A DNA stretch of 64,000 bases from Caproiciproducens faecalis. Lineage in GTDB: Bacteria > Bacillota > Clostridia > Oscillospirales > Acutalibacteraceae. The notes beneath the pieces were generated by a model. It searched no databases, was not told the DNA's origin, and saw only the letters and a program-made list of their open reading frames with translations. The first letter of the stretch is position 1, and the number at the start of each line of letters is the position of its first letter. The position numbers and the translations under genes were made by a program. Location of the stretch: assembly GCF_019448085.1 (NCBI RefSeq), contig NZ_JAGFNZ010000002.1, positions 806,001-870,000 of the forward strand, in the 5' to 3' direction. Below, in pieces: positions 32,881 to 42,587 of the stretch.

Positions 32881-34278
32881 TTATTCCGTCGCTTCCGGTT
32901 TTTCCCTTCCGATATTCAGAATCAGATTCAGGATGATTCCGAAAATCGCTGCGGTGGCAATTGCCGGGAATTTCGCGCCGAACATGGGGATCATGCCGTC
33001 CGCAAACGCGAAGCTGCCGCCGATGCCGATGGTAAGGATGGTCGCGATGATCGCGAGGTTGCGGGAATCAAACATGTCAACCTTCTTGCTAATCATAATG
33101 GTTACGCCCTGGGAAGCGATGATTCCAAACAGATAAATGGAAATGCCGCCGATGACCGCGTTGGGAATGGAGTAGACCGCCGCGGTCAGCGGGGTAAAGC
33201 AGGAAATAATCATAGTAATAATCGCCGCAGCAATCAGCATAGGGGTAGAGAAGTTTTTGGTAATCGCCATGGTGCTCAGATTTTCACCGTAATTGGTGCC
33301 GGCGGGTCCTCCGATGACACCGGAAATCATATCGCCAAGACCGTCGCCGATCAGGTTCAGACCCAGCTTGTCCGAAATGTTGTACCTTTTGTCGGAGCCT
33401 TTTTGTTTGGCGAGATTGTTTACATAAATATCGAGCTGATAAAGATGGGCAGTGGACTCCGGAATTGTGGCAATCGCAATCGGCATAATCGCTGCGACTG
33501 CCGCCCAGCTTGCCCTTGGCAGGGTAAAGTGCGGAAGGGCAAACCCGATTGCCGGGATGGAGAACAGAGATGTGGTCTCCGGAATTTTATTGAAGTCGCA
33601 GAAAGCGATTCCGTTGATGCCCCCGAGGATCAGCGCAAGAACATATCCGGTCAGAAGGCCGAGAAGAATCGGGATCTGGCCCCAGGTGCCCTTCAGGTAA
33701 ACGGAGAAAAGGATTGTCGCAAGAAGAGTTACAATACAGATCGTCCATGAAAGGTTCAGCGCGAGCGCCTTTGTGGCGTCCGTTACGCCGTTGGGAAGAT
33801 TCGTGGGATTGCTCAGCGCCGTGCCCGCAAGGGAAAGTCCGATTACCATGGCGATGCTGCCCGTAATGGTAGGAGGAAGCACTTTTTCAATTGCCTCCTG
33901 TCCGAACTGCTTGATGATAATCCCGGCCGCAATAGAAACCAGTCCGGAAAGAACAATCCCGAACTGTGCGGCGGCAATTTTATCATCCGCCACCGGGCCG
34001 GCAAAGGCCTGCGCGCCCGTAATGGAACAAATCGCTGTGATGTAAGAGAAACTCGATCCGTAAAAAAGCGGGATTCTTCTTCCTGTAATCAGGATAAATC
34101 CGATGGTGGCAAGTCCGCTTGCAAAAATCGTAGTGGAAACATGGAAGCCTGTGAGCAGCGCGACCAGCACCGTAGCCGGAAACATCACGATGATCTGCTG
34201 GAATGCAAAGAGCATCAGCTTGAGAAAGGGCGGCTTTTCATCTGGCAAATAGCCCACTGCGGGTTGTTTGGTTGACAA
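32881..34278 (-). CDS. uraA: Uracil/xanthine permease (NCS2 family)
   Basis: A 465-residue membrane transporter with about 14 spans. NCS2 hallmarks are GRRIPLFYGSSFSYI at the front, IPESTAHLYQLDIYVN with the conserved Glu in the substrate site, and the signature GGPAGTNYGENLSTMAITKNFS (residues about 325-345). It moves uracil, or less likely another nucleobase, with protons. A TTG at 34278 is seven bases behind GGAGGG; a TTG two codons earlier is too close to that site. It is a single gene divergent from fbp. Confidence 0.9.
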   Translation of the reverse strand: MSTKQPAVGYLPDEKPPFLKLMLFAFQQIIVMFPATVLVALLTGFHVSTTIFASGLATIGFILITGRRIPLFYGSSFSYITAICSITGAQAFAGPVADDKIAAAQFGIVLSGLVSIAAGIIIKQFGQEAIEKVLPPTITGSIAMVIGLSLAGTALSNPTNLPNGVTDATKALALNLSWTICIVTLLATILFSVYLKGTWGQIPILLGLLTGYVLALILGGINGIAFCDFNKIPETTSLFSIPAIGFALPHFTLPRASWAAVAAIMPIAIATIPESTAHLYQLDIYVNNLAKQKGSDKRYNISDKLGLNLIGDGLGDMISGVIGGPAGTNYGENLSTMAITKNFSTPMLIAAAIITMIISCFTPLTAAVYSIPNAVIGGISIYLFGIIASQGVTIMISKKVDMFDSRNLAIIATILTIGIGGSFAFADGMIPMFGAKFPAIATAAIFGIILNLILNIGREKPEATE

Positions 34279-34468
34279 GGACAATCCCTCCGTTTATTCT
34301 ATTGAATTTTGGCTTTCCGACTATTATACCGTATAATCATGCGGATTACAACACAAAGTTCATTTTTTATTCTTTATTATTTTACATTCATATCATTGAT
34401 TTTTTGTTGAAATTGTACTATCCTATAAGGGACAGCGTCAAAATGAACAAGAATATCCATTTGATATA

Positions 34469-34477
34469 TGCTATAAT
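34469..34477 (+). promoter_or_regulatory. Extended -10 promoter of fbp
   Basis: TGCTATAAT, with no good -35, lies 54 bases before the fbp start codon. Confidence 0.5.
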
Positions 34478-34530
34478 CACAATTCAGTCCGCCGGGCACT
34501 GGCCGCGAAAATAATGAGGAGGCAGATTTC

Positions 34531-36462
34531 ATGATTGACGAGCGATACTTAAAGCTTCTGGCCAAGGATTATCCGAACGCACAGGCCGCCGCGTCCGAAA
34601 TTATTAACCTCAGAGCGATTCTAAGCCTGCCGAAGGGCACCGAATATTTTTTCAGCGATCTTCACGGAGAGCACCAGGCTTTTCTGTATCAGTTAAAAAG
34701 CGCTTCCGGCGTCGTCCGGAAAAAGGTTGACGAGCTGTTTGAACAGTCCCTGTCCGAAGGGGAGCGCACCGCGCTTGCAAAGCTGATCTATTACCCGGAA
34801 AGCGAGTACTGCGCCGCAAAGCAAAGGGAACCGGCGTTTGACGACTGGTGCCGCATCACCATTTACCGGCTGGTGGAGGTCTGTAAAGAGGCTTCCTCCA
34901 AGTACACCCGTTCCAAAGTCCGCAAGAAGCTGCCTGAAAGCTTCGCCTATATCATCGACGAGCTTCTGCACGCGGACGGCGGCAGCAACAAGCCGCATTA
35001 CCACAGTGAAATTATCCGCTCCATTGTGTCTACCCACATGAGCGAGGAGTTTATCACCGCGCTGTGCAATCTGATTCAGCAGCTTTTGATCGATAAATTA
35101 CATATCATCGGCGATATTTTCGACCGCGGCCCCCGTGCCGACGCGATTATGGACGCCCTGATTAACTGCCACGACGTAGACATCCAGTGGGGCAACCACG
35201 ACATTTCCTGGATGGGCGCCGCCGCCGGAAACTGGGCGTGTATCGCCAACGTGGTGCGGCTGGGGATCAGCTACAACAATTTCGACCTGCTGGAGGACGG
35301 CTACGGCATCAACCTGCGCGCGCTGTCCATTTTTGCGGAGCAGACCTACCACGACGACCCGTGCGAGGTCTTTATCCCCCATATTCTGGATGAAAACCAG
35401 TACGACCCGGTGGATATCCCGCTGGCGGCAAAAATGCACAAAGCCATGGCGGTTATTCAGCTTAAGGTGGAAGCCCAGCTGATTAAGAAGCATCCGGAGT
35501 ACCGCATGGACGACCGCATTCTTCTGGATAAAATCGATTTTGAAAAAGGAACCGTCACGCTGGACGGGAAGGAATACGCCCTGCGCGACAAGCTTTTCCC
35601 CACAGTGGACCCGAAGAACCCGCTGGAACTCACCCACGCGGAAACCGATCTGATGAAAACCATCGCTTCTTCTTTCAGCCACAGCGAACGGCTGGAAAAG
35701 CACATCCGTTTCCTGTATTCCCACGGCAGCATGTACCTGCGCATCAACTCCAACCTGCTGTACCACGGCTGCATCCCGCTGACATCGGACGGTGATCTTG
35801 ACATTATCCACCTTTACGGGCAAGAGCACTCCGGACGCGAGTACCTGGAATTTCTTGACGGAATGGCGCGCACCGCCTATTTTGCGCCGACCGGTTCCAC
35901 CGAGCGTGAAAATGCGCGCGATTTGATGTGGTACCTGTGGTGCGGGGCAAAATCCCCCGTGTTTGGAAAAACGAAGATGGCCACGTTCGAGCGCTACTTT
36001 ATTGCCGCCCCTGCCACGCACCGGGAGAAAATGAATCCCTACTATACCTATATAGAACACCGTTCCACCTGTGAAATGCTTTTAAGAGAGTTCGGCCTTG
36101 ACCCGTCCTCGTCGCACATCATCAACGGACACGTCCCCGTAAAAGCAGGGGAAATGCCGGTCAAAGGCGAAGGCCTTCTGTTTATGATTGACGGCGGTAT
36201 TTCCAAATCCTACCAGTCACAGACCGGCATCGGCGGCTATACCTTCATTGCAAATTCACGCTATCTGGCTTTAGCGGAGCACAAGCCGCTGAAATCCGGC
36301 TGCAGTGTGTGCGAAACTTCCCCGAAGGTCATGGTGGTGGAAGCCATCAAACAGCGTGTCACCGTGGCGGATACCGACAACGGCGCCGATCTGAGCCACC
36401 AGATTGAGGAGCTGACCGCCCTGCTGCAGGCGTACCGCAGCGGTACCATCAAAGAAAAATAA
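34531..36462 (+). CDS. fbp: Class III fructose-1,6-bisphosphatase
   Basis: A 643-residue enzyme of the Firmicutes-specific FBPase class III, built on a metallophosphoesterase fold. Metal-binding motifs are FSDLHGEH (residue 41), GDIFDRGP and WGNHDISWMGA. The C-terminal part has NGHVPVKAGEMPVKGEG and FMIDGGISKSYQSQTGIGGYT. It removes the 1-phosphate of fructose-1,6-bisphosphate in gluconeogenesis. GAGGAGG precedes the ATG. It is a single gene, of usual length. Confidence 0.95.
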   Translation: MIDERYLKLLAKDYPNAQAAASEIINLRAILSLPKGTEYFFSDLHGEHQAFLYQLKSASGVVRKKVDELFEQSLSEGERTALAKLIYYPESEYCAAKQREPAFDDWCRITIYRLVEVCKEASSKYTRSKVRKKLPESFAYIIDELLHADGGSNKPHYHSEIIRSIVSTHMSEEFITALCNLIQQLLIDKLHIIGDIFDRGPRADAIMDALINCHDVDIQWGNHDISWMGAAAGNWACIANVVRLGISYNNFDLLEDGYGINLRALSIFAEQTYHDDPCEVFIPHILDENQYDPVDIPLAAKMHKAMAVIQLKVEAQLIKKHPEYRMDDRILLDKIDFEKGTVTLDGKEYALRDKLFPTVDPKNPLELTHAETDLMKTIASSFSHSERLEKHIRFLYSHGSMYLRINSNLLYHGCIPLTSDGDLDIIHLYGQEHSGREYLEFLDGMARTAYFAPTGSTERENARDLMWYLWCGAKSPVFGKTKMATFERYFIAAPATHREKMNPYYTYIEHRSTCEMLLREFGLDPSSSHIINGHVPVKAGEMPVKGEGLLFMIDGGISKSYQSQTGIGGYTFIANSRYLALAEHKPLKSGCSVCETSPKVMVVEAIKQRVTVADTDNGADLSHQIEELTALLQAYRSGTIKEK

Positions 36463-36511
36463 TCGCTGCCCACATGTTTTCCCCTGACCATAAAGAAGGA
36501 AGGAAAACGGT

Positions 36512-36967
36512 ATGAAAAGAGTTCTGCTGGCGCTGCTTGCTGCCTCTCCCTTTGCAATTGGATATTGCTTTCATTATGCTTTGATTCAGTTTAATTGGGC
36601 GGGTACCGTCGTGTTGCTTCTCAGCTTTCTGTTTTTGATTTACTGGTTTTTTGCGGGCGGTCTAGCCGCAAAAATTACAAAAATAAAAAGGGAAGCGCTT
36701 TTAATCGGCAACAGCTTTTCTGCCCTCAGCCTGGTTCTGATTGTATTTCAGGAGGTTGTTCTGAGGCGGTATTTTTTCAATGCGGTCGGATTTGCTCCGC
36801 AGATGTTTTATTTGCCTTTGGTGCCCCTCGGCACTAACATTGCATCTGTTCTTTTGTTTTTCATTCCCAACCATCCTCTGTGGGCAACTGTCGTTCTGGA
36901 CTTTCTCCTGATGGCAGCGGCTTATTACGCCGGGTTCTCAGTCAGCCGAAAAAACATTGAGACATAA
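36512..36967 (+). CDS. Hypothetical four-span membrane protein
   Basis: A 151-residue protein with four hydrophobic helices (about residues 3-25, 30-50, 68-88 and 125-145) and short basic loops (KITKIKREALL). AAGAAGGAAGG precedes the ATG. It lies between fbp and mutY, 20 bases ahead of the latter, but nothing in it points to either pathway. No family was recognised. Confidence 0.7.
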   Translation: MKRVLLALLAASPFAIGYCFHYALIQFNWAGTVVLLLSFLFLIYWFFAGGLAAKITKIKREALLIGNSFSALSLVLIVFQEVVLRRYFFNAVGFAPQMFYLPLVPLGTNIASVLLFFIPNHPLWATVVLDFLLMAAAYYAGFSVSRKNIET

Positions 36968-36987
36968 AGAGTAAAATAGGATTCAAT

Positions 36988-38043
36988 ATGAAATTTCAAC
37001 TGCATAAAATCGTAAAGCCCCTGCTCTCCTGGTACGACGCAAACGCGCGCGTTCTGCCCTGGCGCGACAATCCCACGCCCTACCGGGTCTGGGTTTCGGA
37101 AATCATGCTCCAGCAGACGCGGGTGGAGGCGGTAAAGCCTTACTTTGAACGTTTTACCGCGGAGCTCCCCTCGGTGGAAGCTTTGGCCGCCGCGCCGGAG
37201 GAGCAGCTTTTGAAGCTGTGGGAGGGGCTGGGCTATTACAGCCGTGTGCGCAACCTGCAGAAAGCCGCCCAGATCGTCATGGAGCAGTACGGCGGTATTC
37301 TGCCCGACCAGCCGGAGGAGCTTTTGCGCCTGCCCGGAATCGGGGAATACACCGCGGGCGCCGTCGCATCCATCGCCTACGGCAGGCCCGCGCCGGCAGT
37401 GGACGGCAACGTTCTGCGCGTTCTGTCCCGCGTCACCGCCAGCAGGGAGCCCATCAGCGACCTTTCCGTTAAGCGCGGTTTTGCCGCCCGGCTGCGGGAA
37501 ATTTATCCCACCGGACGTGCCGGAGCCTTTACCCAGTCGCTGATGGAGCTGGGCGCTACGGTCTGTGTGCCGAACGCCGCACCGAACTGCGGCGAATGCC
37601 CGCTGTCCTCGCTCTGCATGGCACACGCACAGGGCATTGAGCTGCAGCTGCCGATAAAAGCGGAAAAGAAAAAACGCATCAGTGAGGAATTAACCGTCTT
37701 TCTGATTGTCTGTGAAAACAAAACAGCCCTGCGCAAGCGCCCGGCAAAGGGCCTTTTGGCAGGGCTTTGGGAATTCCCCAACGTTTCCGGCAAACTTTCT
37801 CCACCGCAGGCGGCTGATTGGTTGAAAACTTTCGGGTTATCTTCTGTAAAGATACAGCCGCTTCCCGAGTCAAAGCATATTTTCACTCACAGGGAATGGC
37901 ACATGACCAATTACCGCGTCACCGTAAAAGCCATCCCGCCGGAAGGGGATTTTGTCTGGGCGGACCGTGAGGAACTGGCCGAAACCTACACGCTCCCCAC
38001 CGCGTTTCAAAGCTGCCTGCACGAATTTTTATCCGGAAAGTAA
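36988..38043 (+). CDS. mutY: A/G-specific adenine glycosylase
   Basis: A 351-residue DNA repair enzyme. VSEIMLQQTRVEAVKPYFERF, then the helix-hairpin-helix LPGIGEYTAGAVASIAYG and the catalytic Asp in AVDGNVLRVLSR form the HhH-GPD domain. The iron-sulfur cluster ligands are CVPNAAPNCGECPLSSLC. The C-terminal NUDIX-like domain (GLWEFPNVSGKL) recognises 8-oxoguanine. It removes adenine paired with 8-oxoG. The ribosome site is weak (AAAATAGGATTC), so expression may be low. Confidence 0.95.
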   Translation: MKFQLHKIVKPLLSWYDANARVLPWRDNPTPYRVWVSEIMLQQTRVEAVKPYFERFTAELPSVEALAAAPEEQLLKLWEGLGYYSRVRNLQKAAQIVMEQYGGILPDQPEELLRLPGIGEYTAGAVASIAYGRPAPAVDGNVLRVLSRVTASREPISDLSVKRGFAARLREIYPTGRAGAFTQSLMELGATVCVPNAAPNCGECPLSSLCMAHAQGIELQLPIKAEKKKRISEELTVFLIVCENKTALRKRPAKGLLAGLWEFPNVSGKLSPPQAADWLKTFGLSSVKIQPLPESKHIFTHREWHMTNYRVTVKAIPPEGDFVWADREELAETYTLPTAFQSCLHEFLSGK

Positions 38044-38062
38044 AAAGATCCGAAAAACGGAA

Positions 38063-38106
38063 AAGGCCGTCAATCCGAATGGCTCCGGTCTGACGGTCTT
38101 CCTATT
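38063..38106 (+). terminator. Terminator after mutY
   Basis: AAGGCCGTCA pairs with TGACGGTCTT (one G-T pair) and T-rich sequence follows. Confidence 0.65.
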
Positions 38107-38217
38107 TTGTAAGTTGTACTGCGTATAAAATATCCGATAACGCTTGTAGTATAGCACAATTTATTTTGATTAACAATGAATAAACTGTGAACATTTCGAC
38201 TTTATTGTTCCTGTTTT

Positions 38218-38237
38218 GCAAAATAGTCTTATTTTGC
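38218..38237 (+). promoter_or_regulatory. Short inverted repeat upstream of the SDR gene
   Basis: GCAAAATA and TATTTTGC face each other across four bases, 57 bases ahead of the SDR start. The form fits a dimeric repressor site, but no regulator gene is adjacent. Confidence 0.35.
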
Positions 38238-38293
38238 GGTAGTTCGCCTGATTTTATGTAGAAAAAGCACGCTGTTGCGCGGCAGGAGAAAAA

Positions 38294-39052
38294 ATGAAAG
38301 CTTTAATTACCGGGGCAAGTTCCGGAATGGGACGGGACATGGCGAAAATTCTGAGCGACAGGGGCTGCGATCTGATTCTGGTCGCCCGCCGGAAAGACCG
38401 GCTGGAGCAGCTCTGTGCTTTGCTGAAAACCCGCACGCGGATCATCTGCGCGGATTTGTCCGTGGAGTCGGAGTGCATGGCGCTTTACGATCAGGTGAAA
38501 GACGAAAAAATCGACATTCTTATCAACAACGCAGGCCTTGGCGTTTTCGGCGCTTTTGACGCCACCGACCTGAAAAAAGAGCTGCGGATGATCGACACCA
38601 ACATCCGCGCGGTACACATTCTGACCAAGCTTTTTCTGAAGGATTTTAAAGCCAGAAACGCGGGCTACATCATGAACGTCGCTTCCTCCGCCGCGTTCCA
38701 GCCCGGGCCGCTGCTTTCTTCCTACTACGCTTCCAAAGCGTATGTCCTGCGCCTGACGGAAGCTGTTTACGAAGAGCTGAGGCGCAGCGGCAGCAAGGTG
38801 CATATTTGCGCGCTCTGTCCCGGGCCGGTGCGCACCGAATTTGATTCGGTCGCCGATGTGAAATTCAGCGTGAAGGGTCTGGAAAGCCGCTATGTTGCGG
38901 AATACGCCCTGCGGAAGATGTTCGAGGGGAAGCTTGTCATTGTCCCCGGAGCGCTAATGAAATGCACGCGCTTTTTCGGCAGATTTCTTCCCGAAAAAGC
39001 AATGCTCAAAATCGCCTATCATATGCAGAAACGAAAAACCGGACAAAAGTAA
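38294..39052 (+). CDS. SDR family oxidoreductase
   Basis: A 252-residue short-chain dehydrogenase/reductase. The cofactor loop is ITGASSGMGRDMA (residue 5), the NNAG motif is LINNAGLGVFG, and the catalytic Ser-Tyr-Lys set is VASSAAFQ and SYYASKAYV. The C-terminal TRFFGRFLPEKAMLKIAYHMQKRK is typical of the DltE/YqjQ-like SDR group. An Arg after the second strand (VARRKDR) suggests NADPH. The substrate is not known. GGCAGGAG precedes the ATG. Confidence 0.88.
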   Translation: MKALITGASSGMGRDMAKILSDRGCDLILVARRKDRLEQLCALLKTRTRIICADLSVESECMALYDQVKDEKIDILINNAGLGVFGAFDATDLKKELRMIDTNIRAVHILTKLFLKDFKARNAGYIMNVASSAAFQPGPLLSSYYASKAYVLRLTEAVYEELRRSGSKVHICALCPGPVRTEFDSVADVKFSVKGLESRYVAEYALRKMFEGKLVIVPGALMKCTRFFGRFLPEKAMLKIAYHMQKRKTGQK

Positions 39053-39056
39053 ACAA

Positions 39057-39100
39057 CCCCCGGCGGTTCATTCCGAAACACGAACCGCCGGGGGTCTTTT
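39057..39100 (+). terminator. Terminator between convergent SDR and HAD genes
   Basis: CCCCCGGCGGTTC pairs perfectly over 13 bases with GAACCGCCGGGGG around a 12-base loop and is followed by TCTTTT. Confidence 0.8.
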
Positions 39101-39106
39101 GTATCT

Positions 39107-39937
39107 TCAGGAAATATGGAGCAGCTTTTCAATCGCGTCTGCCACGCCGTCCTCTTCGTTGGTCAGGGTTACATAGTCGGCGACCTGCCGAACATCTTCG
39201 TGCCCGTTCCCCATCGCCACGCCGCAGCCGGCAAATTTCAGCATTTCCAAATCGTTGCGCTCATCGCCGAACGCCATCACCTGTTCCGGAGCGATGCCCA
39301 GTTTTTGGCAAAGGTGGCTCAGCGCGTCGCCCTTGCTGGCAGAGGCGGCGTTGATTTCCAGATTGTTCCCAAAGGAAGCGGTAATGGAGTATTCTTTCAT
39401 TGCTTCCAGCTTTTCCGCCAGCTCCTCCCGGACCTCCGTTCCCATATAGGGAATATTGATTTTTTCCAGGCACAGCCGGTTCTTCTTTAAAAATCCGGGA
39501 AGGTCGTCCACAAAGGTCTGGTATTGCAGGATCAGATCCATCAGCAGCTTGGGGTATCCTTTAAAAGTGGAAAGCAGACTGTAATGCCGGTTATCCACAT
39601 AGGAGCGCCCCTCCGCGTAAGCTTCCACCATTACATCATAAGGCATTAGAAAATCAATGATGCGGCGGCTGTCCTCAAGCGTCATCTGATTTGCATAAAT
39701 TTCCCGGTCCTTTTCAAGATCAATAATGGAAGCGCCGTTTGAGGTAATGGCATAGCTGATGGTTCCGACATCCAGCATTTCCCGCGGGATCATTCCACGC
39801 ATACGGCCGGTTGCCGGAACCAGCATGATTCCGCTGTCCGCGGCGGCTCTCAAAGTCTGAGCGGTTTTCGGTGACATAGTCTTATCTGTTTTAAGGACGG
39901 TTCCATCCATGTCAAGTGCAATCAGTCTGATGTCCAA
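39107..39937 (-). CDS. Cof-type HAD-IIB phosphatase
   Basis: A 276-residue HAD hydrolase with the C2B cap. Motif I is RLIALDMDGTVLKTDKTMS with the nucleophile Asp, motif II VPATGRMRG, and the Cof signature at the end is NNLEINAASASKGDALSHLCQ followed by VMAFGDERNDLEMLKFAG. The family dephosphorylates sugar phosphates or cofactors such as FMN or PLP. The start is a TTG at 39937 nine bases behind AGGAGG; the frame stays open upstream without family likeness. Confidence 0.88.
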   Translation of the reverse strand: MDIRLIALDMDGTVLKTDKTMSPKTAQTLRAAADSGIMLVPATGRMRGMIPREMLDVGTISYAITSNGASIIDLEKDREIYANQMTLEDSRRIIDFLMPYDVMVEAYAEGRSYVDNRHYSLLSTFKGYPKLLMDLILQYQTFVDDLPGFLKKNRLCLEKINIPYMGTEVREELAEKLEAMKEYSITASFGNNLEINAASASKGDALSHLCQKLGIAPEQVMAFGDERNDLEMLKFAGCGVAMGNGHEDVRQVADYVTLTNEEDGVADAIEKLLHIS

Positions 39938-40181
39938 AATTGATTTCCTCCTCAGATCTTTTTCTTTGTATTTATTATAACATGGTAACCCGTTGGGGGA
40001 AACCTTCTGCAATTTTATTTTGTAAAAGTCCGCTATTTGTCTTAAATCACCAATATTTTTTTACTTTATTCATCTAAAATTTATCTTTAATTTTAAAGTT
40101 GTTGTGTGTTACAATGTACTCGTATACCGCAATTTTTTAATAAATTTATTAAATCTGGAGTGATTTACAATCAGGAACAGG

Positions 40182-41708
40182 TTGGATTGGGTTGGCTCAT
40201 CCATAGCTTCCCCGGGGAGCTTTTTAAAGGACGCTTTAAAGAGCATGGCTATTTTGGGTGCTGCCACCGCCGCTTCTTTTTTGATTGTGAACTTATCCGG
40301 CAGTTACGATCACCTGGCAGTCATCTATGTACTGGCAGTTGCGCTGATTTCAAGATTTTCCGCAGGCTATTTGTGGGGAATTTTTGCTGCCATCGCCGGA
40401 GTTATCGGCACGAATTACTATTTTACTTATCCGTATCATGCGTTTAATTTTACTATTTCCGGTTATCCTGTCACCTTTATCAGCATGCTTGCAGTTTCCA
40501 TCGTAATAAGCACGATGACGGCCCAGATCAAGGAACAGGCGCGCCTTTCCGAAAAGCGTGAAAAACAGACGGAAAATCTTTATGAATTCAGTAAAAAGCT
40601 CGTTTCGGCAAACGAATCCGATCAGATTGTATCCCTTACGCTCGAATATCTTCTCCGGTTTACCCATCAGAGCGTAATTTTCTACCTGACCGATCCGCTG
40701 AATGTGGAAGGTACTCTGAAAAGTACCTGCGACAGCCACCGTGTTTTGCTGAATTCCAGGGAGGAAAAGTCTGCGGCGCACCGCGCGTTTGTAAACAACA
40801 CGCAGGAGATGACCGAGAGCTGCCTTTACCTGCCGCTCTCTTCCCAAGAGAACGTTCTGGGGGTGGCCGGTCTGATTTTTGAAAACAGAGAAACACCGGA
40901 ACCCGGCATGCTTACCTTTTTCAGCCTTCTGCTTTCTCAGGCCGCACTGGCGCTGGAACACCGGCAGCTGGCGGAAAAGCAGCAGCGAATCATGATGGAA
41001 GCGGAAAAAGAAGCCATGCGTACCAACCTTTTGCGCGCGGTATCGCATGATTTAAGGACTCCGCTGACCAGCATTTTGGGGGCAAGCGCGGCCATTGCCG
41101 AAAACAAGGGTCTGATTGATCCGGCCGCTCACGACAAACTGATTTTCGATATCCACGAGGAAGCCGAATGGCTGATCCGTATTGTTGAAAATTTACTGAC
41201 TGTTACGCGCATCAGCCAGAAGCCGGCCACACTGAAAAAATACCCCGAAGCCGCGGAAGAAATCGTGGCGGAAGCCGTCAGCCGGATTCGGCGGCGCTTC
41301 CCGGAGGCAAAAATTCAGGTTTCCGTTCCTTCTGAATTCCTGATGGTTCCCATGGATGCCACTCTGATTGAACAGGTTGTTATCAATCTGCTTGAAAATT
41401 CCATTCGTCACGCGGGACGAGCTGTTCCCATACGGCTGGAGGTTTTTGTAGAGGAAGACCGCGCTGTTTTCCGTGTCAGTGATAAAGGGCGGGGAATCCC
41501 ACCGGAGGATCTTTCCAGCCTGTTGACCGGAATCCCCTGTTCAACGGGGAAAAGCAGTGATTCTTCAAGAGGAAACGGCATTGGGCTTAGCATCTGCAAT
41601 TCTATCGTAAAGGCACACGGCGGAGAAATGACCGCGGAAAACCTGAAAGAAGGCGGCGCGGCTTTCACCTTTAAGCTGCCGCTGGAGGGGGCTGATCCCA
41701 ATGACTAA
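40182..41708 (+). CDS. KdpD-like sensor histidine kinase lacking the N-terminal KdpD domain
   Basis: A 508-residue membrane kinase matching the C-terminal half of KdpD. It starts directly with the DUF4118 four-helix region (VIYVLAVALISRFSAGYLWG, TNYYFTYPYHAFNFT), followed by a GAF-like domain and the kinase core. The H-box is AVSHDLRTPLTSILGASA, the N-box VINLLENSIRHAG, and the G-boxes SDKGRGIPP and GNGIGLSICNSIVKAHGG. The usptype ATP-binding part of full KdpD is missing. The start is TTG at 40182 with AGGA a few bases before, less certain. It overlaps the regulator gene by eight bases. No kdpFABC is nearby. Confidence 0.85.
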   Translation: MDWVGSSIASPGSFLKDALKSMAILGAATAASFLIVNLSGSYDHLAVIYVLAVALISRFSAGYLWGIFAAIAGVIGTNYYFTYPYHAFNFTISGYPVTFISMLAVSIVISTMTAQIKEQARLSEKREKQTENLYEFSKKLVSANESDQIVSLTLEYLLRFTHQSVIFYLTDPLNVEGTLKSTCDSHRVLLNSREEKSAAHRAFVNNTQEMTESCLYLPLSSQENVLGVAGLIFENRETPEPGMLTFFSLLLSQAALALEHRQLAEKQQRIMMEAEKEAMRTNLLRAVSHDLRTPLTSILGASAAIAENKGLIDPAAHDKLIFDIHEEAEWLIRIVENLLTVTRISQKPATLKKYPEAAEEIVAEAVSRIRRRFPEAKIQVSVPSEFLMVPMDATLIEQVVINLLENSIRHAGRAVPIRLEVFVEEDRAVFRVSDKGRGIPPEDLSSLLTGIPCSTGKSSDSSRGNGIGLSICNSIVKAHGGEMTAENLKEGGAAFTFKLPLEGADPND

Positions 41709-42405
41709 CAAAGCAACGGTTTTGATCGTGGAGGACGAAGCCGCAATCTGCAATTTTATTTCCACGATTCTGGCCGCAAACGATTACCGCACCCTAAAAG
41801 CGGAGACCGGCACCTGTGCCATTTCCATGATCTCTTCCCACTGCCCCGATGTTGTCCTTTTGGATCTGGGTCTGCCGGATATGGACGGACTGGAAATTTT
41901 ACGGGCTGTCAGAGGATGGTCCGGAATTCCCATTATCGTCGTTTCCGCCCGCGGAAACGAAAAAGAAAAGGTCGAGGCGCTTGACCTGGGCGCAGACGAC
42001 TATATTACCAAGCCCTTCGGTACCTCCGAATTGCTGGCGCGTATTCGCACCGCAATTCGCCACAGTATTAAAATGGAAACCGGGGAAGATTTTCCCGGCG
42101 GCCAGTTCACCAAAGGCGGCCTGACCATCGATTTTGACAAGCACCTTGTGACTATTGGCGGGACGGATGTCCACCTTACGCTGATCGAATTCAAAATTGT
42201 CGCCCTGCTGGCAAAACACGCGGGCAGCGTACTGACCTACGCTTTTATTATTAATCAAGTCTGGGGGCACTTTGCGCAGAGTGATCGTCAGATTTTGCGT
42301 GTAAACATGGCGAATATTCGCCGTAAAATTGAGCAAAATCCGGCAGAGCCAAAGTACATCCTGACCGAAGTCGGCGTTGGGTATCGTATGAGCGACGAGC
42401 CCTGA
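41701..42405 (+). CDS. KdpE-like OmpR-family response regulator
   Basis: A 234-residue regulator. The receiver domain has the acidic pair VEDEA, the phosphoacceptor Asp in VVLLDLGLPDMDGLEIL, the Thr/Ser in IIVVSARG and the Lys in DDYITKPFG. The C-terminal winged helix reads HLTLIEFKIVALLAKHAGSVLTYAFIINQVWG and ends in TEVGVGYRM. Sequence and the overlapping partner indicate KdpE, which turns on a potassium uptake operon, but the targets here are unknown because no potassium pump gene is in the window. Confidence 0.9.
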   Translation: MTNKATVLIVEDEAAICNFISTILAANDYRTLKAETGTCAISMISSHCPDVVLLDLGLPDMDGLEILRAVRGWSGIPIIVVSARGNEKEKVEALDLGADDYITKPFGTSELLARIRTAIRHSIKMETGEDFPGGQFTKGGLTIDFDKHLVTIGGTDVHLTLIEFKIVALLAKHAGSVLTYAFIINQVWGHFAQSDRQILRVNMANIRRKIEQNPAEPKYILTEVGVGYRMSDEP

Positions 42406-42587
42406 CAGGAGCGGAACTACACTTGGCTTTTTTCCCAAGGGTTATTATACAGTGGATCGTTATTTTTTTAACATTAGGCTTTTGTATTCGTTTCTAAGAG
42501 AATTTAACATTTATTTCCATTTGAATTAGTTCATGAGTATAAACGCCTCATTTTGCAAATTCTAATATTGAATCTGGAGGAATCATC

